Shown: positions 1-14,789 of the stretch, one piece after another
Numbering within the stretch: position 1 is the stretch's first letter
How the letters are laid out: each line of letters starts with the position of its first letter
Origin: Neoroseomonas oryzicola
GTDB taxonomy: Bacteria > Pseudomonadota > Alphaproteobacteria > Acetobacterales > Acetobacteraceae
DNA: 64,000 nucleotides
Direction of reading: 5' to 3'
Assembly: GCF_012163135.1 (NCBI RefSeq)
Contig: NZ_JAAVUP010000006.1
Span: 1 to 64,000, forward strand
Translations under genes and position numbers: made by a program
The notes under the pieces: model-generated
Database searches by the model: none
What the model saw: only the letters and a program-made list of their open reading frames with translations
What the model was told of the DNA's origin: nothing

Positions 1-466
1 GGCGGTCGGCGCGGGAATGGCGCATCCCCTCGATCATCGAGGCGTGGTTCATCTCGTCCGAGACGATGACGCAGCCGGGGATGCGGGAGGCGAGCGTCGA
101 CAGTGTCGCCCAGTTGGACATGTAGCCCGAGTTGAACAGCAGGGCGGATTCGGTGCCGTGCAGCGCGGCGAGGTCGCGTTCGAGCAGGACGTGCTCGTGG
201 TTGGTGCCGGAGATGTTGCGCGTCCCGCCCGCCCCGGCGCCGTAGCGATCCAGCGCGGCATGCATCGCGGCGAGCACCTTGGGGTGCTGCCCCATGCCGA
301 GATAGTCGTTGGAGCACCAGACGGTGACCTCGCGCGCCGCGCCGGCATCGTGGCGGATCGCGCGCGGGTACTGCCCGGCCTGGCGCTCGATGTCGGCAAA
401 GACACGGTAGCGGCCCTCGCGGCGCAGGCCATCGAGCTGCGAACGAAAATAGGCTTCGTAGTTCAT
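1..466 (-). CDS. hemA: 5-aminolevulinate synthase, N-terminal part (cut by window edge)
   Basis: About 155 N-terminal residues are visible, starting [20 protein letters not shown] and running through [13 protein letters not shown] and [10 protein letters not shown], which are characteristic of the PLP-dependent ALA synthase that condenses glycine and succinyl-CoA in the first step of tetrapyrrole synthesis. The PLP lysine lies outside the window. The ATG overlaps the puhE stop by 4 bp (463-466), so it is translationally coupled as the last visible gene of the bch-puh operon. Its place after puhE is the usual one in alphaproteobacterial photosynthesis clusters and suggests a copy dedicated to pigment supply. 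Whether the genome has a second ALA synthase cannot be seen. Confidence 0.93.
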   Translation of the reverse strand, partial: MNYEAYFRSQLDGLRREGRYRVFADIERQAGQYPRAIRHDAGAAREVTVWCSNDYLGMGQHPKVLAAMHAALDRYGAGAGGTRNISGTNHEHVLLERDLAALHGTESALLFNSGYMSNWATLSTLASRIPGCVIVSDEMNHASMIEGMRHSRADR

Positions 467-1308
467 GGCCTGCTCCCGTGGGGCTTGGAGACGGCGGCAC
501 GCGGCACGACGCCGCGCGACGGCACATGGAGGTCATCCGGAAAGGCAACCGGCCGCGCCGGAAGGATTCGTCGGTAGAGCGCCTCGGGCGGCACCGGCAG
601 CACCATGAAGGCGTGCTCCAGCACCCCGAGCGCAATGAGGCTCGCCAGCAATGTATGGCCGGTCGCGGTCACCACGTCGCTTCCCGGCGCAGCCGCGGTG
701 GCGATCAGGCCGACGCAGGCCGCGGTGCCACCCAGAACGGAGAACGGAAAGAGCGCGTTCATCCGGCGCCGCGCGAAATAGGTCTCGAGGTAGCGGAGAT
801 GCTCCGGCAGCATGGCCTCGCCGAAGTTGCGCACCCCGAGGAAGAGGTTGAGCTTCGCGCTCAAACGCATCGCCGCCAGGGCGAGAAAGGCCACCCCGCC
901 ATAGGGGTTCGGCGCGTCCAGCGTGATCAGCGCCACGACGACGCCGACGGCGACGATCGCCAGTTCATGCCACAGGATGACCGCGATCGCCGCCCGCAGG
1001 CGCACCCAGCCGCGCGCCTCCGGCGGGCAGGCCACGCGCCGCGGCCCCGTGACGAAGCCGGTCAGGAAGGCGATCTCTATCCACCCCCAGGCCAGGATCG
1101 CCGAGACGAGGCCGAGATAGACCGCGGCCAGGCTTCTCTCCTGCGCGCTCCAGGCGAGGCCGGCGACACCCGCCGCCAGCAGCGCCGTCGCGCCAAGCAT
1201 CGTCCACCGGAAGGTGGCGCGCGGCAGCCAGTCGAGGCGCAGGATCAGGCCCGTGCTCCCCCACCAGAGGGCCACCGCGAACACCACCGGCAGAAGGTGC
1301 TCGACCAT
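463..1308 (-). CDS. puhE: Photosynthetic complex assembly protein PuhE
   Basis: The 281-residue polytopic membrane protein starts [16 protein letters not shown] and has repeated hydrophobic segments (about residues 1-22, 35-55, 60-85, 110-135, 200-235). Length, topology and position between acsF and hemA match PuhE, the conserved factor that modulates reaction centre and bacteriochlorophyll assembly. No catalytic motif is visible. It starts 6 bp after the acsF stop and overlaps hemA by 4 bp, so it belongs to the same transcript. The identification rests on family resemblance plus synteny; the molecular role of PuhE is poorly known. Confidence 0.88.
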   Translation of the reverse strand: MVEHLLPVVFAVALWWGSTGLILRLDWLPRATFRWTMLGATALLAAGVAGLAWSAQERSLAAVYLGLVSAILAWGWIEIAFLTGFVTGPRRVACPPEARGWVRLRAAIAVILWHELAIVAVGVVVALITLDAPNPYGGVAFLALAAMRLSAKLNLFLGVRNFGEAMLPEHLRYLETYFARRRMNALFPFSVLGGTAACVGLIATAAAPGSDVVTATGHTLLASLIALGVLEHAFMVLPVPPEALYRRILPARPVAFPDDLHVPSRGVVPRAAVSKPHGSRP

Positions 1309-1314
1309 CGCGCG

Positions 1315-2388
1315 CTACCAGGTCGGCGCCAGGCGCACATCGGCCGGCAGCGCCTTGTGCCGGCCGGGCATCACCAGGAGCTGCAGGAACTGCGCCGCGG
1401 CACGCACGCCAAGGCCCGCACGCCGCACCGCGCCGCCGATGCCCTTGGCGCTCTTGGCCTCGAGCATCAGGTCGCTCGTCCGGCGCAGGCGCTCCATGCG
1501 CTTCAGGAAGGCCGGGTTGTCGACGTCGAGCGTGATGGGGAAGACCTGCTCGCAGATCTTCGCGGTTGTGCGGAAGACCCGCATGTCGTAGTCGGTCGGA
1601 TCCATCCCCAGCGCCTCGTGGAAGGCCGGGCGCTGGTGGTCGCGCACGAACATCGTCGCGAAGACCGCGAGCTGGAAGAACTTGGCCCAGTACTTGTTCA
1701 CGCCCTTCAGCAAGGAGGGGTTCGCGTGCATCAGCAGCGCGAAGGCCTCGCCGTGGCGGAACTCGTCGTTGCACCACTTCTCGAACCAATTGAAGATCGG
1801 GTGGAAGCGGCGTTCCGGATGGCGCTCGAACTGCCGGAAGATCGTGATGTAGCGCGCGTAGCCGATCTTCTCGGACAGGTAAGTCGCGTAGAAGATGAAC
1901 TTCGGCCGGAAGTAGTGGTACTTCTTCGCCTTCGTCAGGAAGCCGAGATCCACGCCGATCCCGATATCCTTCAGGCTGTCGTTGATGAAGCCTGCATGGC
2001 GCGCCTCGTCGCGGCTCATGTAGCCGAACAGGTCCTTCATGTCCTGGTTCGTCACGCGCTTGCGGATCTCGGCATAAAGCACGCAGCCGGAGAATTCCGC
2101 GGTCACCGAGCTCACCAGGAACTCCAGCAACTCCTTCTGCAGCGGCTCGGGCAGCGCCTTCAGGTCGAAGTCGTCGAAGGCCTCGGTGCGGACGAAATGG
2201 CCCTTGTTCGGGTCGGAGCGGAACTCCTCCATCAGCGCGTCCCACTGGGCGCGCACCGGGCCGACGTCGATCGCGTCCATCGCCTTGAAGTCGGTGGTGT
2301 AGAAGCGCGGGGACAGGACCGTCTCGGTCAGCGCGTGCTGCGTCGCGGCGTTGACCGGGGCGCGGGGCGTGGGGGACACGGCGTTCAT
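1315..2388 (-). CDS. acsF: Aerobic Mg-protoporphyrin IX monomethyl ester (oxidative) cyclase
   Basis: The 357-residue AcsF is the diiron, oxygen-dependent enzyme that closes the isocyclic ring to give protochlorophyllide. Diiron-ligand motifs are present: E98 (TAEFSG), E128/H131 (DEARH) and E209/H212 (DEFRH). The start [11 protein letters not shown] is chosen because its ATG overlaps the upstream gene's stop (2385-2388); the frame stays open further upstream but runs into other genes. Its presence implies chlorophyll synthesis in air. No anaerobic cyclase bchE is in the window, though one elsewhere cannot be excluded. Confidence 0.96.
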   Translation of the reverse strand: MNAVSPTPRAPVNAATQHALTETVLSPRFYTTDFKAMDAIDVGPVRAQWDALMEEFRSDPNKGHFVRTEAFDDFDLKALPEPLQKELLEFLVSSVTAEFSGCVLYAEIRKRVTNQDMKDLFGYMSRDEARHAGFINDSLKDIGIGVDLGFLTKAKKYHYFRPKFIFYATYLSEKIGYARYITIFRQFERHPERRFHPIFNWFEKWCNDEFRHGEAFALLMHANPSLLKGVNKYWAKFFQLAVFATMFVRDHQRPAFHEALGMDPTDYDMRVFRTTAKICEQVFPITLDVDNPAFLKRMERLRRTSDLMLEAKSAKGIGGAVRRAGLGVRAAAQFLQLLVMPGRHKALPADVRLAPTW

Positions 2389-2705
2389 GTGGCCTCCTTG
2401 GGCTCGAAGCCGCAGTGATAGAGTTCGGTGAGTTCGAACAGCGCCTGGACCTCGGTCCACAGGCGCTCCAGTCCGTTCGCGCGGATCACGGTCGCGCGGC
2501 AGGTCAGGTGGCGTGTCTCGCCGAAGCCCACCTCGGTCGGGGCGCCGTGGACGATGACGCGATCGCCGGGGCGCAGGTCGATGCCCTCGGGGATGGCGTG
2601 GGCGTGCAGGCTGTCGAAGCTCTGCTCGATGTCCACGCTGCAGGTGATCTCGATCCGCCGGCGGCCGCCGAGGCCAAGCCGGGACAGGAGGCCCTCGCTG
2701 CTCAT
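2385..2705 (-). CDS. Conserved small protein of the puh operon, unknown function
   Basis: The 106-residue protein has no signal peptide or membrane segment. It opens with a basic stretch ([19 protein letters not shown]), then a beta-rich middle with a PGDRVIVHG turn, and ends in an acidic helix and [11 protein letters not shown]. Two cysteines (in TCSVD and HLTCRA) and a C-terminal HCGF are the only potentially reactive residues. It overlaps puhC and acsF by 4 bp at both ends, so it is surely translated with them. A gene of this size at this spot recurs in other alphaproteobacterial clusters, from memory. A role near the cyclase or in complex assembly is only inferred from location. Confidence 0.8.
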   Translation of the reverse strand: MSSEGLLSRLGLGGRRRIEITCSVDIEQSFDSLHAHAIPEGIDLRPGDRVIVHGAPTEVGFGETRHLTCRATVIRANGLERLWTEVQALFELTELYHCGFEPKEAT

Positions 2706-3145
2706 GGCTGGTTTCCTTCGCGGGTGAGGAGACGGGCAAAGGCCTCGGTCTGGCTCGGACCGAAGGCCTTGATGTCGATGCGCCGGCCGGTGGCCGGGTC
2801 ATCCAGCGTCATCCGGCCATCCTGCCAGGTGACCAGGCGGAACGGCACTTCCGGCCCCTGCGCCTCGCGCATCCGTTCACGTGCCAGGCCACGCAGCGCG
2901 GCCCGCATGAAGCCGTTGGTGCCAGGCTCGAGCACGGCGAAGGGCGCGGTCGCCTGCGCATCGCGCACCGTCACCGCGCCGTCGGCGCGATCCTCGAAGA
3001 CCAGGTCACGCTGCTGCACTGCCACGCCACGTTCGGGCGCCGGCGACGCGCCGATGAAGGCGACGCCGACGGTGACGCCCAGCAGGCCCGCCACGCCCAG
3101 CAGCGGGAGCCTCGGGAAGGTTCGGTCCGTGGCGTGGTGGGTCAT
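2702..3145 (-). CDS. puhC: Photosynthetic complex assembly protein PuhC
   Basis: The 147-residue protein has a short cytoplasmic N-terminus, one hydrophobic anchor (about residues 13-33, [20 protein letters not shown]) and a periplasmic domain containing the PuhC-typical segment [21 protein letters not shown]. PuhC is needed for efficient reaction centre and LH1 organisation in Rhodobacter. It starts 12 bp after puhB and overlaps the following 106-residue gene by 4 bp. Length matches the family (about 135-160 residues). Confidence 0.92.
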   Translation of the reverse strand: MTHHATDRTFPRLPLLGVAGLLGVTVGVAFIGASPAPERGVAVQQRDLVFEDRADGAVTVRDAQATAPFAVLEPGTNGFMRAALRGLARERMREAQGPEVPFRLVTWQDGRMTLDDPATGRRIDIKAFGPSQTEAFARLLTREGNQP

Positions 3146-3157
3146 GCTCGCTTCCTC

Positions 3158-3808
3158 CTAGGCTGCCGCGGCCGCTTCGGGCGCGGCCGCGCCGCCGGGG
3201 CTGTCGCTTGCGGCATGCAGCGCACGGGCCGGCATCGCGGCGGAAGCCGAGAGCGCCCGCGACAGGGCCTGCGCCGCGGCCTCGGCATCCGGCAGCGCGC
3301 GCAGGACGGGTGCGGGCTGACCGATCCGCCACATGCGCACATGCGGCCAGAGAGCGACGTAGGAGACACGGTGGCCCGGCAGCAGGCGCAGCAGGATGTC
3401 CCCGCTCCGGTCGCCCGCCAGGCGCAGGTCGGCGCTGCGGATCGCGGCGAAGGGGATGTTCACCGTCATCGGCAGCGCGACGCCGACGCGCATCACGATG
3501 CGGCGGTTGGTGATGGTGTAGAGCGTCGTGCGGCAGATGAAGCGCGACAGGACCGCGAGCACGACGAGCGCCACCATCCCGAAGGCCAGGATCCGCGCCG
3601 CGCCGAAGATGGCGAGGGTGGTGTCGACGCCCCATCCTTCCGCCAGGTGCCAGGCCGCGAGCAGGCCGAAGTAGAGCGCGAGCCACGGCAGGCGGAACCC
3701 GTGCAGGACGAAGCCGCGCCAAGCCGGTGCGCCCTGCCAGAGGATCGTCTCCCCCTCCGGCAGGAGCTCCGGCAGGCCGGGCACCGGCTCGTTGTCGTGC
3801 TCCCTCAC
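3158..3808 (-). CDS. puhB: Reaction centre assembly protein PuhB (PH-like domain)
   Basis: The 216-residue protein starts with LPEGETILWQGAPAWRGF, typical of bacterial PH-like (DUF304) membrane proteins. Two or three membrane segments follow (about residues 38-55, 62-90), and then a PH-like fold with LYTITNRRIVMRVGVALP. PuhB assists reaction centre assembly. The Ala/Pro-rich tail (about 45 residues) is low complexity. The ATG overlaps puhA's stop by 4 bp. Symbol assignment is secure from order puhA-puhB-puhC. Confidence 0.93.
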   Translation of the reverse strand: MREHDNEPVPGLPELLPEGETILWQGAPAWRGFVLHGFRLPWLALYFGLLAAWHLAEGWGVDTTLAIFGAARILAFGMVALVVLAVLSRFICRTTLYTITNRRIVMRVGVALPMTVNIPFAAIRSADLRLAGDRSGDILLRLLPGHRVSYVALWPHVRMWRIGQPAPVLRALPDAEAAAQALSRALSASAAMPARALHAASDSPGGAAAPEAAAAA

Positions 3809-4566
3809 AGCACCGGCCCCAGCCGCAGCGGCGTGGCGTAGAGATGGCCGGAGGCGAAGTAGGCCGAGATCCGGTCCTCCTCGCGCAGCGTGATCTGCTC
3901 GGGCTCGCGCGTCGTCGGCGCGGCGGCGAGCTGCCCGGCGGTCACCGAGGCGAGGTTCACGCGACCGCGGCGATGGTCGATGCGCGCAAGCGTCATGGGC
4001 ACCAGGACACGGCGGCCGCCCTCCACCTCGACCTCGAGGTAGCGCAGCAGCATGTCCGACCGGTCGATCCAGGCATCGACGACCTTGCCGCCCGACGTGC
4101 GGTCGATGCCATAGACCGGCATGCCGCGCGGATCGGGATCCTCCGGCTCGAGCGAATAGGCCGGGGCGACGCGCAGCGGCACGATCTTCGGCACCGGGTC
4201 GTCGAACATCAGGTCCGGATGGTCGTCACGCATCGCATAGGCCGCGGGACCGACGCCGTCCTGCATCGGATCGCCGGTCGGCTCGAGCGGCGCGCCCGGG
4301 AAGCCCGCGACGGGCCGCGCGGCCGGCGGCGGCTCGGTCTCCGCGCGCGGCACCTGGATGCTGTGGCCGTTCGCCAGCTTGAATGTCTTGGGCGACGGCA
4401 CGGCAGGGAAGCCCTGCACGGTCACGCGCTCGCCGCGGTCGGACTGCAGCGGGTAGCCTTCCCGCTTGTCCTCCCGGCGCAGGTAGAAGATCAGCCCGGC
4501 AAAGAAGATCCAGAACGCGTAGAGCGTGATCTGGGCCAGGTCGATGGAGCCGACGACGTTCCGCAT
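3805..4566 (-). CDS. puhA: Photosynthetic reaction centre H subunit
   Basis: The 253-residue H subunit has a short periplasmic N-terminus, a single transmembrane helix (about residues 11-29, ITLYAFWIFFAGLIFYLRRE) and a cytoplasmic beta-barrel domain with PRG...VYGIDRTSGGKVVDAWIDRSD and the C-terminal motif TLREEDRISAYFASGHLYATP. It caps the L/M core and shapes proton delivery to QB. The L and M genes (pufLM) are not in this window. It starts 16 bp after lhaA and overlaps puhB by 4 bp. Confidence 0.97.
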   Translation of the reverse strand: MRNVVGSIDLAQITLYAFWIFFAGLIFYLRREDKREGYPLQSDRGERVTVQGFPAVPSPKTFKLANGHSIQVPRAETEPPPAARPVAGFPGAPLEPTGDPMQDGVGPAAYAMRDDHPDLMFDDPVPKIVPLRVAPAYSLEPEDPDPRGMPVYGIDRTSGGKVVDAWIDRSDMLLRYLEVEVEGGRRVLVPMTLARIDHRRGRVNLASVTAGQLAAAPTTREPEQITLREEDRISAYFASGHLYATPLRLGPVL

Positions 4567-4582
4567 GGCGTCCTCCTCGGTG

Positions 4583-6022
4583 TCACGTCACCGTCGGCGA
4601 CTCGGCGAGGCCGAGCCGCGACGGATGTCCCGACCGGTTCTCTCGTGCCCAGCGCACGAGCGGACCGACCGCGATCAGGGTTGCAAACAGAAGCACGATC
4701 TCGATCAGGTAGACGGCGCCGTAGCCCGTGGCCGGGGAGGCGAGCGCCTCCCCCAGCGTCCCGTTGCGCGCCATGGCGCCGATGCCGTCGCGCAGCAGGC
4801 CGCCGAATGCGACGGCCGCGCCCGCGGTGGTCGCCTGCACGGCGCCCCAGGCGCCGAGGGCAAGGCCGACCTGCCCCTGCGGCGCCGCTTCCATGCAGGC
4901 CGTCAGCGTCGCATGGGCGAACAGCCCTGCGCCCATGCCGATGCCGAGCGTCGCCGCGCCGAAGACCGGCGCGCTGTCGAGCGGCGCGGCGAAGATCACC
5001 AGCGCGAAGGCCACCGCGCCGAGCAGCGCACCGCTGCCCGCGACGCGATAGGCATCCGCCCCCTGCCCGAGCACGCGCGCGCCCCACAGGAACCCCACCA
5101 CGCCGCCGAAGGCGAGCAGCGCCGTCAGCACCGTGGTGGCCGCGACGCCCAGGCCGAGCACCTCTCCGCCATAGGGTTCGAGCAGCACGTCCTGCATCGC
5201 GAAGCCCGCCGTGCCGAAGGCGACGGCAACCAGGCGGCGCACCCACGGGCCATTGCCACGCAGATGCCGCCAGCTCTCGCGGAAGCCCGGCGCATCACCC
5301 CGGCCGCGCGTGCGCGACGGATCCCGCGCTTCCTGCTTCCACAGGGCGACGATGTTCAGCACCATGGAGGCGACCGCGGCCCCCTGGATCACCTGGATCA
5401 GCCGCAGCTGGCTGAACTGCGCGAGCAGCGCCCCGAAGACGAGGCCAGCGGCCAGCATCCCGACCAGCAGCATCACCGACAGCAGCGCCACGACGCGCGG
5501 CAGGCTGCGCGGCGGGGCGAGGTCCGCGGCCAGCGCCAGGCCGACCGTCTGCACCACATGCATCCCGACGCCCACCAGCAGGAAGGCCAGCGCCGCCGCG
5601 ACATGCCCCGCCCAGACCGGCCCGTTGCTGTCGCCCGAGAGGATGATCAGCGCGAAGGGCATGATGGCGAGCCCGCCGAACTGCAGCAGCGCCCCGAACC
5701 ACAGATACGGCACCCGCCGCCAGCCCAGCACCGAGCGATGGTTGTCCGAGCGGAAGCCGATCAGGGCGCGGAAGGGCGCAAACAGCAGCGGCAGCGCCAC
5801 CATCGCCGCGACCAGCCCGGCGGGGACGTGCAGTTCCACGATCATCACGCGGTTCAGCGTGCCGATCAGCAGCGCCGCCGCGATCCCGACCGAGACCTGG
5901 AACAGCGACAGCCGCAGCAACCGGCCGGCCGGAAGCTCCGGCGTCACCGCATCGGCGAAGGGCAGGAACCGCGGGCCGAGCCGCGTCCAGGCCTGCGCGA
6001 TGGCGATGCGCCGTCCGCTCAT
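4583..6022 (-). CDS. lhaA: Light-harvesting complex 1 assembly protein LhaA (PucC-family MFS)
   Basis: The 479-residue protein has about 12 membrane segments and belongs to the PucC/LhaA branch of the major facilitator fold. Hallmarks are the N-terminal GTLNRVMIVEL, FRALIGFRSDNHRSVLGWRRVPY and the mid-protein FAMQDVLLEPYGGEVLGL. It helps insert LH1 polypeptides and bacteriochlorophyll. The start MSGRRIAIAQAW is chosen because its ATG overlaps the bchM stop (6019-6022); a longer open frame upstream lies inside bchM and is spurious. A paralogue of the same family lies at 18159-19460. Confidence 0.94.
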   Translation of the reverse strand: MSGRRIAIAQAWTRLGPRFLPFADAVTPELPAGRLLRLSLFQVSVGIAAALLIGTLNRVMIVELHVPAGLVAAMVALPLLFAPFRALIGFRSDNHRSVLGWRRVPYLWFGALLQFGGLAIMPFALIILSGDSNGPVWAGHVAAALAFLLVGVGMHVVQTVGLALAADLAPPRSLPRVVALLSVMLLVGMLAAGLVFGALLAQFSQLRLIQVIQGAAVASMVLNIVALWKQEARDPSRTRGRGDAPGFRESWRHLRGNGPWVRRLVAVAFGTAGFAMQDVLLEPYGGEVLGLGVAATTVLTALLAFGGVVGFLWGARVLGQGADAYRVAGSGALLGAVAFALVIFAAPLDSAPVFGAATLGIGMGAGLFAHATLTACMEAAPQGQVGLALGAWGAVQATTAGAAVAFGGLLRDGIGAMARNGTLGEALASPATGYGAVYLIEIVLLFATLIAVGPLVRWARENRSGHPSRLGLAESPTVT

Positions 6023-6701
6023 GCCGCCCGCACCTCCAGCCCCTGGGAGATGTAGAAGCCGCGCGCCACGCGGTGGCTGCGCCCAAGGCGATGCTTCGTC
6101 AGCAGGCCGGACAACCGCGCGTGGGAGACGGGCTCGATCGCGGGGGCACGGTTGCCGCGCGGGAACAACCGTCCGGCGGCGTGCATCGCGCTCAGCAGCG
6201 GCGTGCGCGGGGCGAATGTGAAGACCACCGATCCGTCGGCGCGGGCAGCGAGCTGCGCCACCGCCTCGGCCATGTCCTCGGCGCGGTAGTGGATCAGGCT
6301 GTCCATCGCGACCACGTGGTCGAAGCGGCCGAGCGCAGGATCGAGCATGTCGCCCACCAGGAAGCGCACGCTGCCCGCGCCATGCCGGCCGGCCGAACGT
6401 TCCTCGGCCAGCGCGACCAGCGTGGGCGAGATGTCCACCGCGACAACCGAAGCCCCGCGACGCGCAGCCTCCACCGCCAGCGCCCCGGTGCCGCAGCCGG
6501 CATCGAGCAGCCGCGCCCCGCGCAGGTCCTGCGGCAGCCACGACAGCAGCGTGTCGCGCATCTCCGTCCGGCCGGCACGCACCGTGGCGCGGATGCCATT
6601 GAGCGGTGCGTCGGAGGTCAGCCGCTTCCAGGCCTCGGCCGCGGTGCGGTCGAAATAGGTCTCGAGCTCGCCGCGGCGGGCGGTGTAGCTGGACGAGCGC
6701 A

Positions 6702-6702
<1 letters not shown>
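6019..6702 (-). CDS. bchM: Mg-protoporphyrin IX O-methyltransferase
   Basis: The 227-residue SAM-dependent methyltransferase has motif I LLDAGCGTGALAVEAARRG and a downstream VVAVDIS, followed by MDSLIHYRAEDM, characteristic of BchM. It methylates the ring-C propionate of Mg-protoporphyrin before the AcsF reaction. The start at 6702 shares one base with the bchL stop (TGATG), and its own stop overlaps lhaA by 4 bp, so it is tightly coupled in the operon. Length agrees with the family (about 225-235). Confidence 0.96.
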
Positions 6703-11138
<4,436 letters not shown>

Positions 11139-11164
<26 letters not shown>

Positions 11165-12677
11165 CGTAGAGCGTCTCGATGGTGATGGTCGCGAGGCCGC
11201 GTTCCGCGGCGAAGGCCTCCGTGTTGCGCCGCGCCTTGCCGCGGACGAAGAAGGGGATCTTGCGGAGTTCGCTCTCCGCGTCCTGCGCCCAGCGCACCAC
11301 TTCGACGGCGGCCGGCACAGGCACCGGTGCGGCTACCGGCACGGGCGCCGGCGCGGCGGCCGCGCCGAGATGCGAGGCGCCGGCGTCGTCATGGAACTCG
11401 AAATCGTCGCGGAACATCCGCAGCAGGTGTTCCTCGAGGCCCATCATCAGCGGATGGACCCAGGTGTCGAACAGGACGTTCGCGCCCTCGAAGCCCATCT
11501 GCGGGGAATGGCGCGCCGGGAAGTCCTGCACATGCACTGGCGCCGAGATGACAGCACAGGGAATGCCGAGCTTCTTCGCGATGTGGCGTTCCATCTGCGT
11601 GCCGAGCACGAGCTCGGGCTGCGCCGCGGCGATCGCAGCTTCCACCGCCAGGTAGTCGTCGCTGATCAGCGCCTCGAGCCCGTACTCCCGCGCCGCCGCG
11701 CGCACGTAGCGCGCCTGTTCGCGGGAATAGGTGCCGAGGCCGACCACCTCGAAGGCGAGTTCCTTCGCCGCCACCCGCGCCGCGGCGATGGCATGCGTCG
11801 CATCGCCGAAGACGAAGACCCGCTTGCCCGTCAGGTAGTTCGAATCGACCGAGCGCGAATACCAGGGCAGCCGCGACGATTCGGCCGCGAGGATCGGCCC
11901 CGCGTCGACGCCGGCGAGGCCCGCCACCTCCGCGATGAAGTCCCGCGTGGCGCCGACGCCGATCGGCACCACCGTCGTCGCCTTCTGGCCGAAGGTGCGC
12001 GCCAGCCATTCCGCGGCGACGCCGGCGGTCTCGGGATAGAGCACGACGTTGAAGTCGGCCTCACCGAGCCGCGTGAGATCGGCCGGCGTCGCGCCCAGCG
12101 GCGCCACCACATTCACATCCACGCCGAGCCGCGCGAGCAGCCCGCGGATCTCGACCAGGTCGTCGCGATGGCGGAAGCCGAGCGCCGTCGGCCCGAGGAT
12201 GTTGCAGGTCGGGCGATCGCCGCGCGGCGTGCTGCGCGGCTGCGCGAAGGCGCGGACCAGGCGGTACAGCGTCTCCGCCGCGCCCCAGTTCTCCTTGCGC
12301 TGGTAGGACGGCAGCTCGATCGGCACCACCGGCACCGGCAGGCCGAGCGTGCGGGCGAGGCCGCCGGGATCGTCCTGGATCAGCTCCGCCGTGCAAGAGG
12401 CCCCGACCAGCAGGGCCTGCGGCTGGAAGCGCGCGACCGCGTCGAGTGCCGCCGCCTTCAGCAGTTCCGCCGTGTCCCCGCCCAGGTCACGCGCCTGGAA
12501 GGTGGTGTAGGTGACGGGCGGGCGCCGGTCCCGCCGCTCGATCATGGTGAAGAGCAGATCCGCGTAGGTGTCGCCCTGCGGTGCGTGCAGGACGTAGTGC
12601 AGCCCCTCCATTGCGGTGGCGACGCGCATCGCCCCCACATGCGGCGGCCCCTCATACGTCCAGACCGCGAGCTGCAT
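11139..12677 (-). CDS. bchB: Protochlorophyllide reductase subunit B
   Basis: The 512-residue BchB subunit forms the catalytic heterotetramer with BchN. Asp36 (in [10 protein letters not shown]) is at the position of the unusual aspartate ligand of the interdomain 4Fe-4S cluster. The C-terminal domain after about residue 450 ends in [19 protein letters not shown], typical for the subunit. An Ala/Pro/Val repeat linker (about residues 425-450) precedes it. It lies 3 bp after the bchN stop and overlaps the bchH start. Confidence 0.97.
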
Positions 12678-12680
12678 CGC

Positions 12681-14539
<1,859 letters not shown>

Positions 14540-14556
14540 TGCTTGACAATGCTCCG

Positions 14557-14658
14557 TCAAAGGCGTCCGCTCGGACCGAAACGACCGGACGGCTCATTGG
14601 AGCGTCCGGCACGGGGGAAGAGATGCTCCGGGAGCTTCAAGTCTCCGCTGCGGCTCAT
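14557..14658 (-). CDS. Possible 33-residue leader peptide upstream of bchF
   Basis: An ATG at 14658 follows a strong GGGGAGGGG ribosome site about 4 bases upstream. It opens a 33-codon frame (MSRSGDLKLPEHLFPRAGRS...) that ends with TGA at 14557, 17 bases before the bchF ATG and in another frame. It would be the first coding sequence of the transcript starting near the predicted promoter at 14693-14721. It may be a translated leader or chance; there is no homology evidence. Confidence 0.25.
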   Translation of the reverse strand: MSRSGDLKLPEHLFPRAGRSNEPSGRFGPSGRL

Positions 14659-14692
14659 TCCGCCCCTCCCCACGCTATCTGCGTTGAACCGA

Positions 14693-14721
14693 CGCTAGGC
14701 CCCTCGGCAGCGAAGTGTCAA
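14693..14721 (-). promoter_or_regulatory. Candidate promoter of the bchF-hemA operon
   Basis: On the minus strand a consensus -35 TTGACA (14721-14716) is followed after 17 bases by CTAGCG (14698-14693; TAGCGT with an 18-base spacer). The -35 box is the left end of the palindromic PpsR-like double site, so repressor binding would directly block it. Transcription would start near 14686, leaving a leader of about 145 bases. Confidence 0.5.
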
Positions 14722-14749
14722 GCGAGATAGACGTTCGAAAATCTTGACA
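14716..14749. promoter_or_regulatory. Palindromic double PpsR-like operator between bchF and aerR
   Basis: Two near-consensus PpsR sites abut: TGT-N12-ACG at 14716-14733 and CGT-N12-ACA at 14732-14749, each with one mismatch. Together they make a 34-bp dyad whose ends are TGTCAAG (14716-14722) and CTTGACA (14743-14749), centred on ACGT at 14731-14734. The outer ends are the TTGACA boxes of divergent promoters: 14716-14721 toward bchF and 14744-14749 toward aerR. The aerR -10 would be the weak TGAAGT at 14767-14772. Confidence 0.55.
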
Positions 14750-14789
14750 CCGATCCGCGCCGGGTTTGAAGTCGCAACGGGAGGATGGA

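Noticed and set aside
14540-14560. Upstream TTG start for bchF at 14560
   Set aside because: No ribosome site, and it would add residues across the PpsR site; ATG 14539 is the better first start, although neither matches the short N-terminus of typical BchF.
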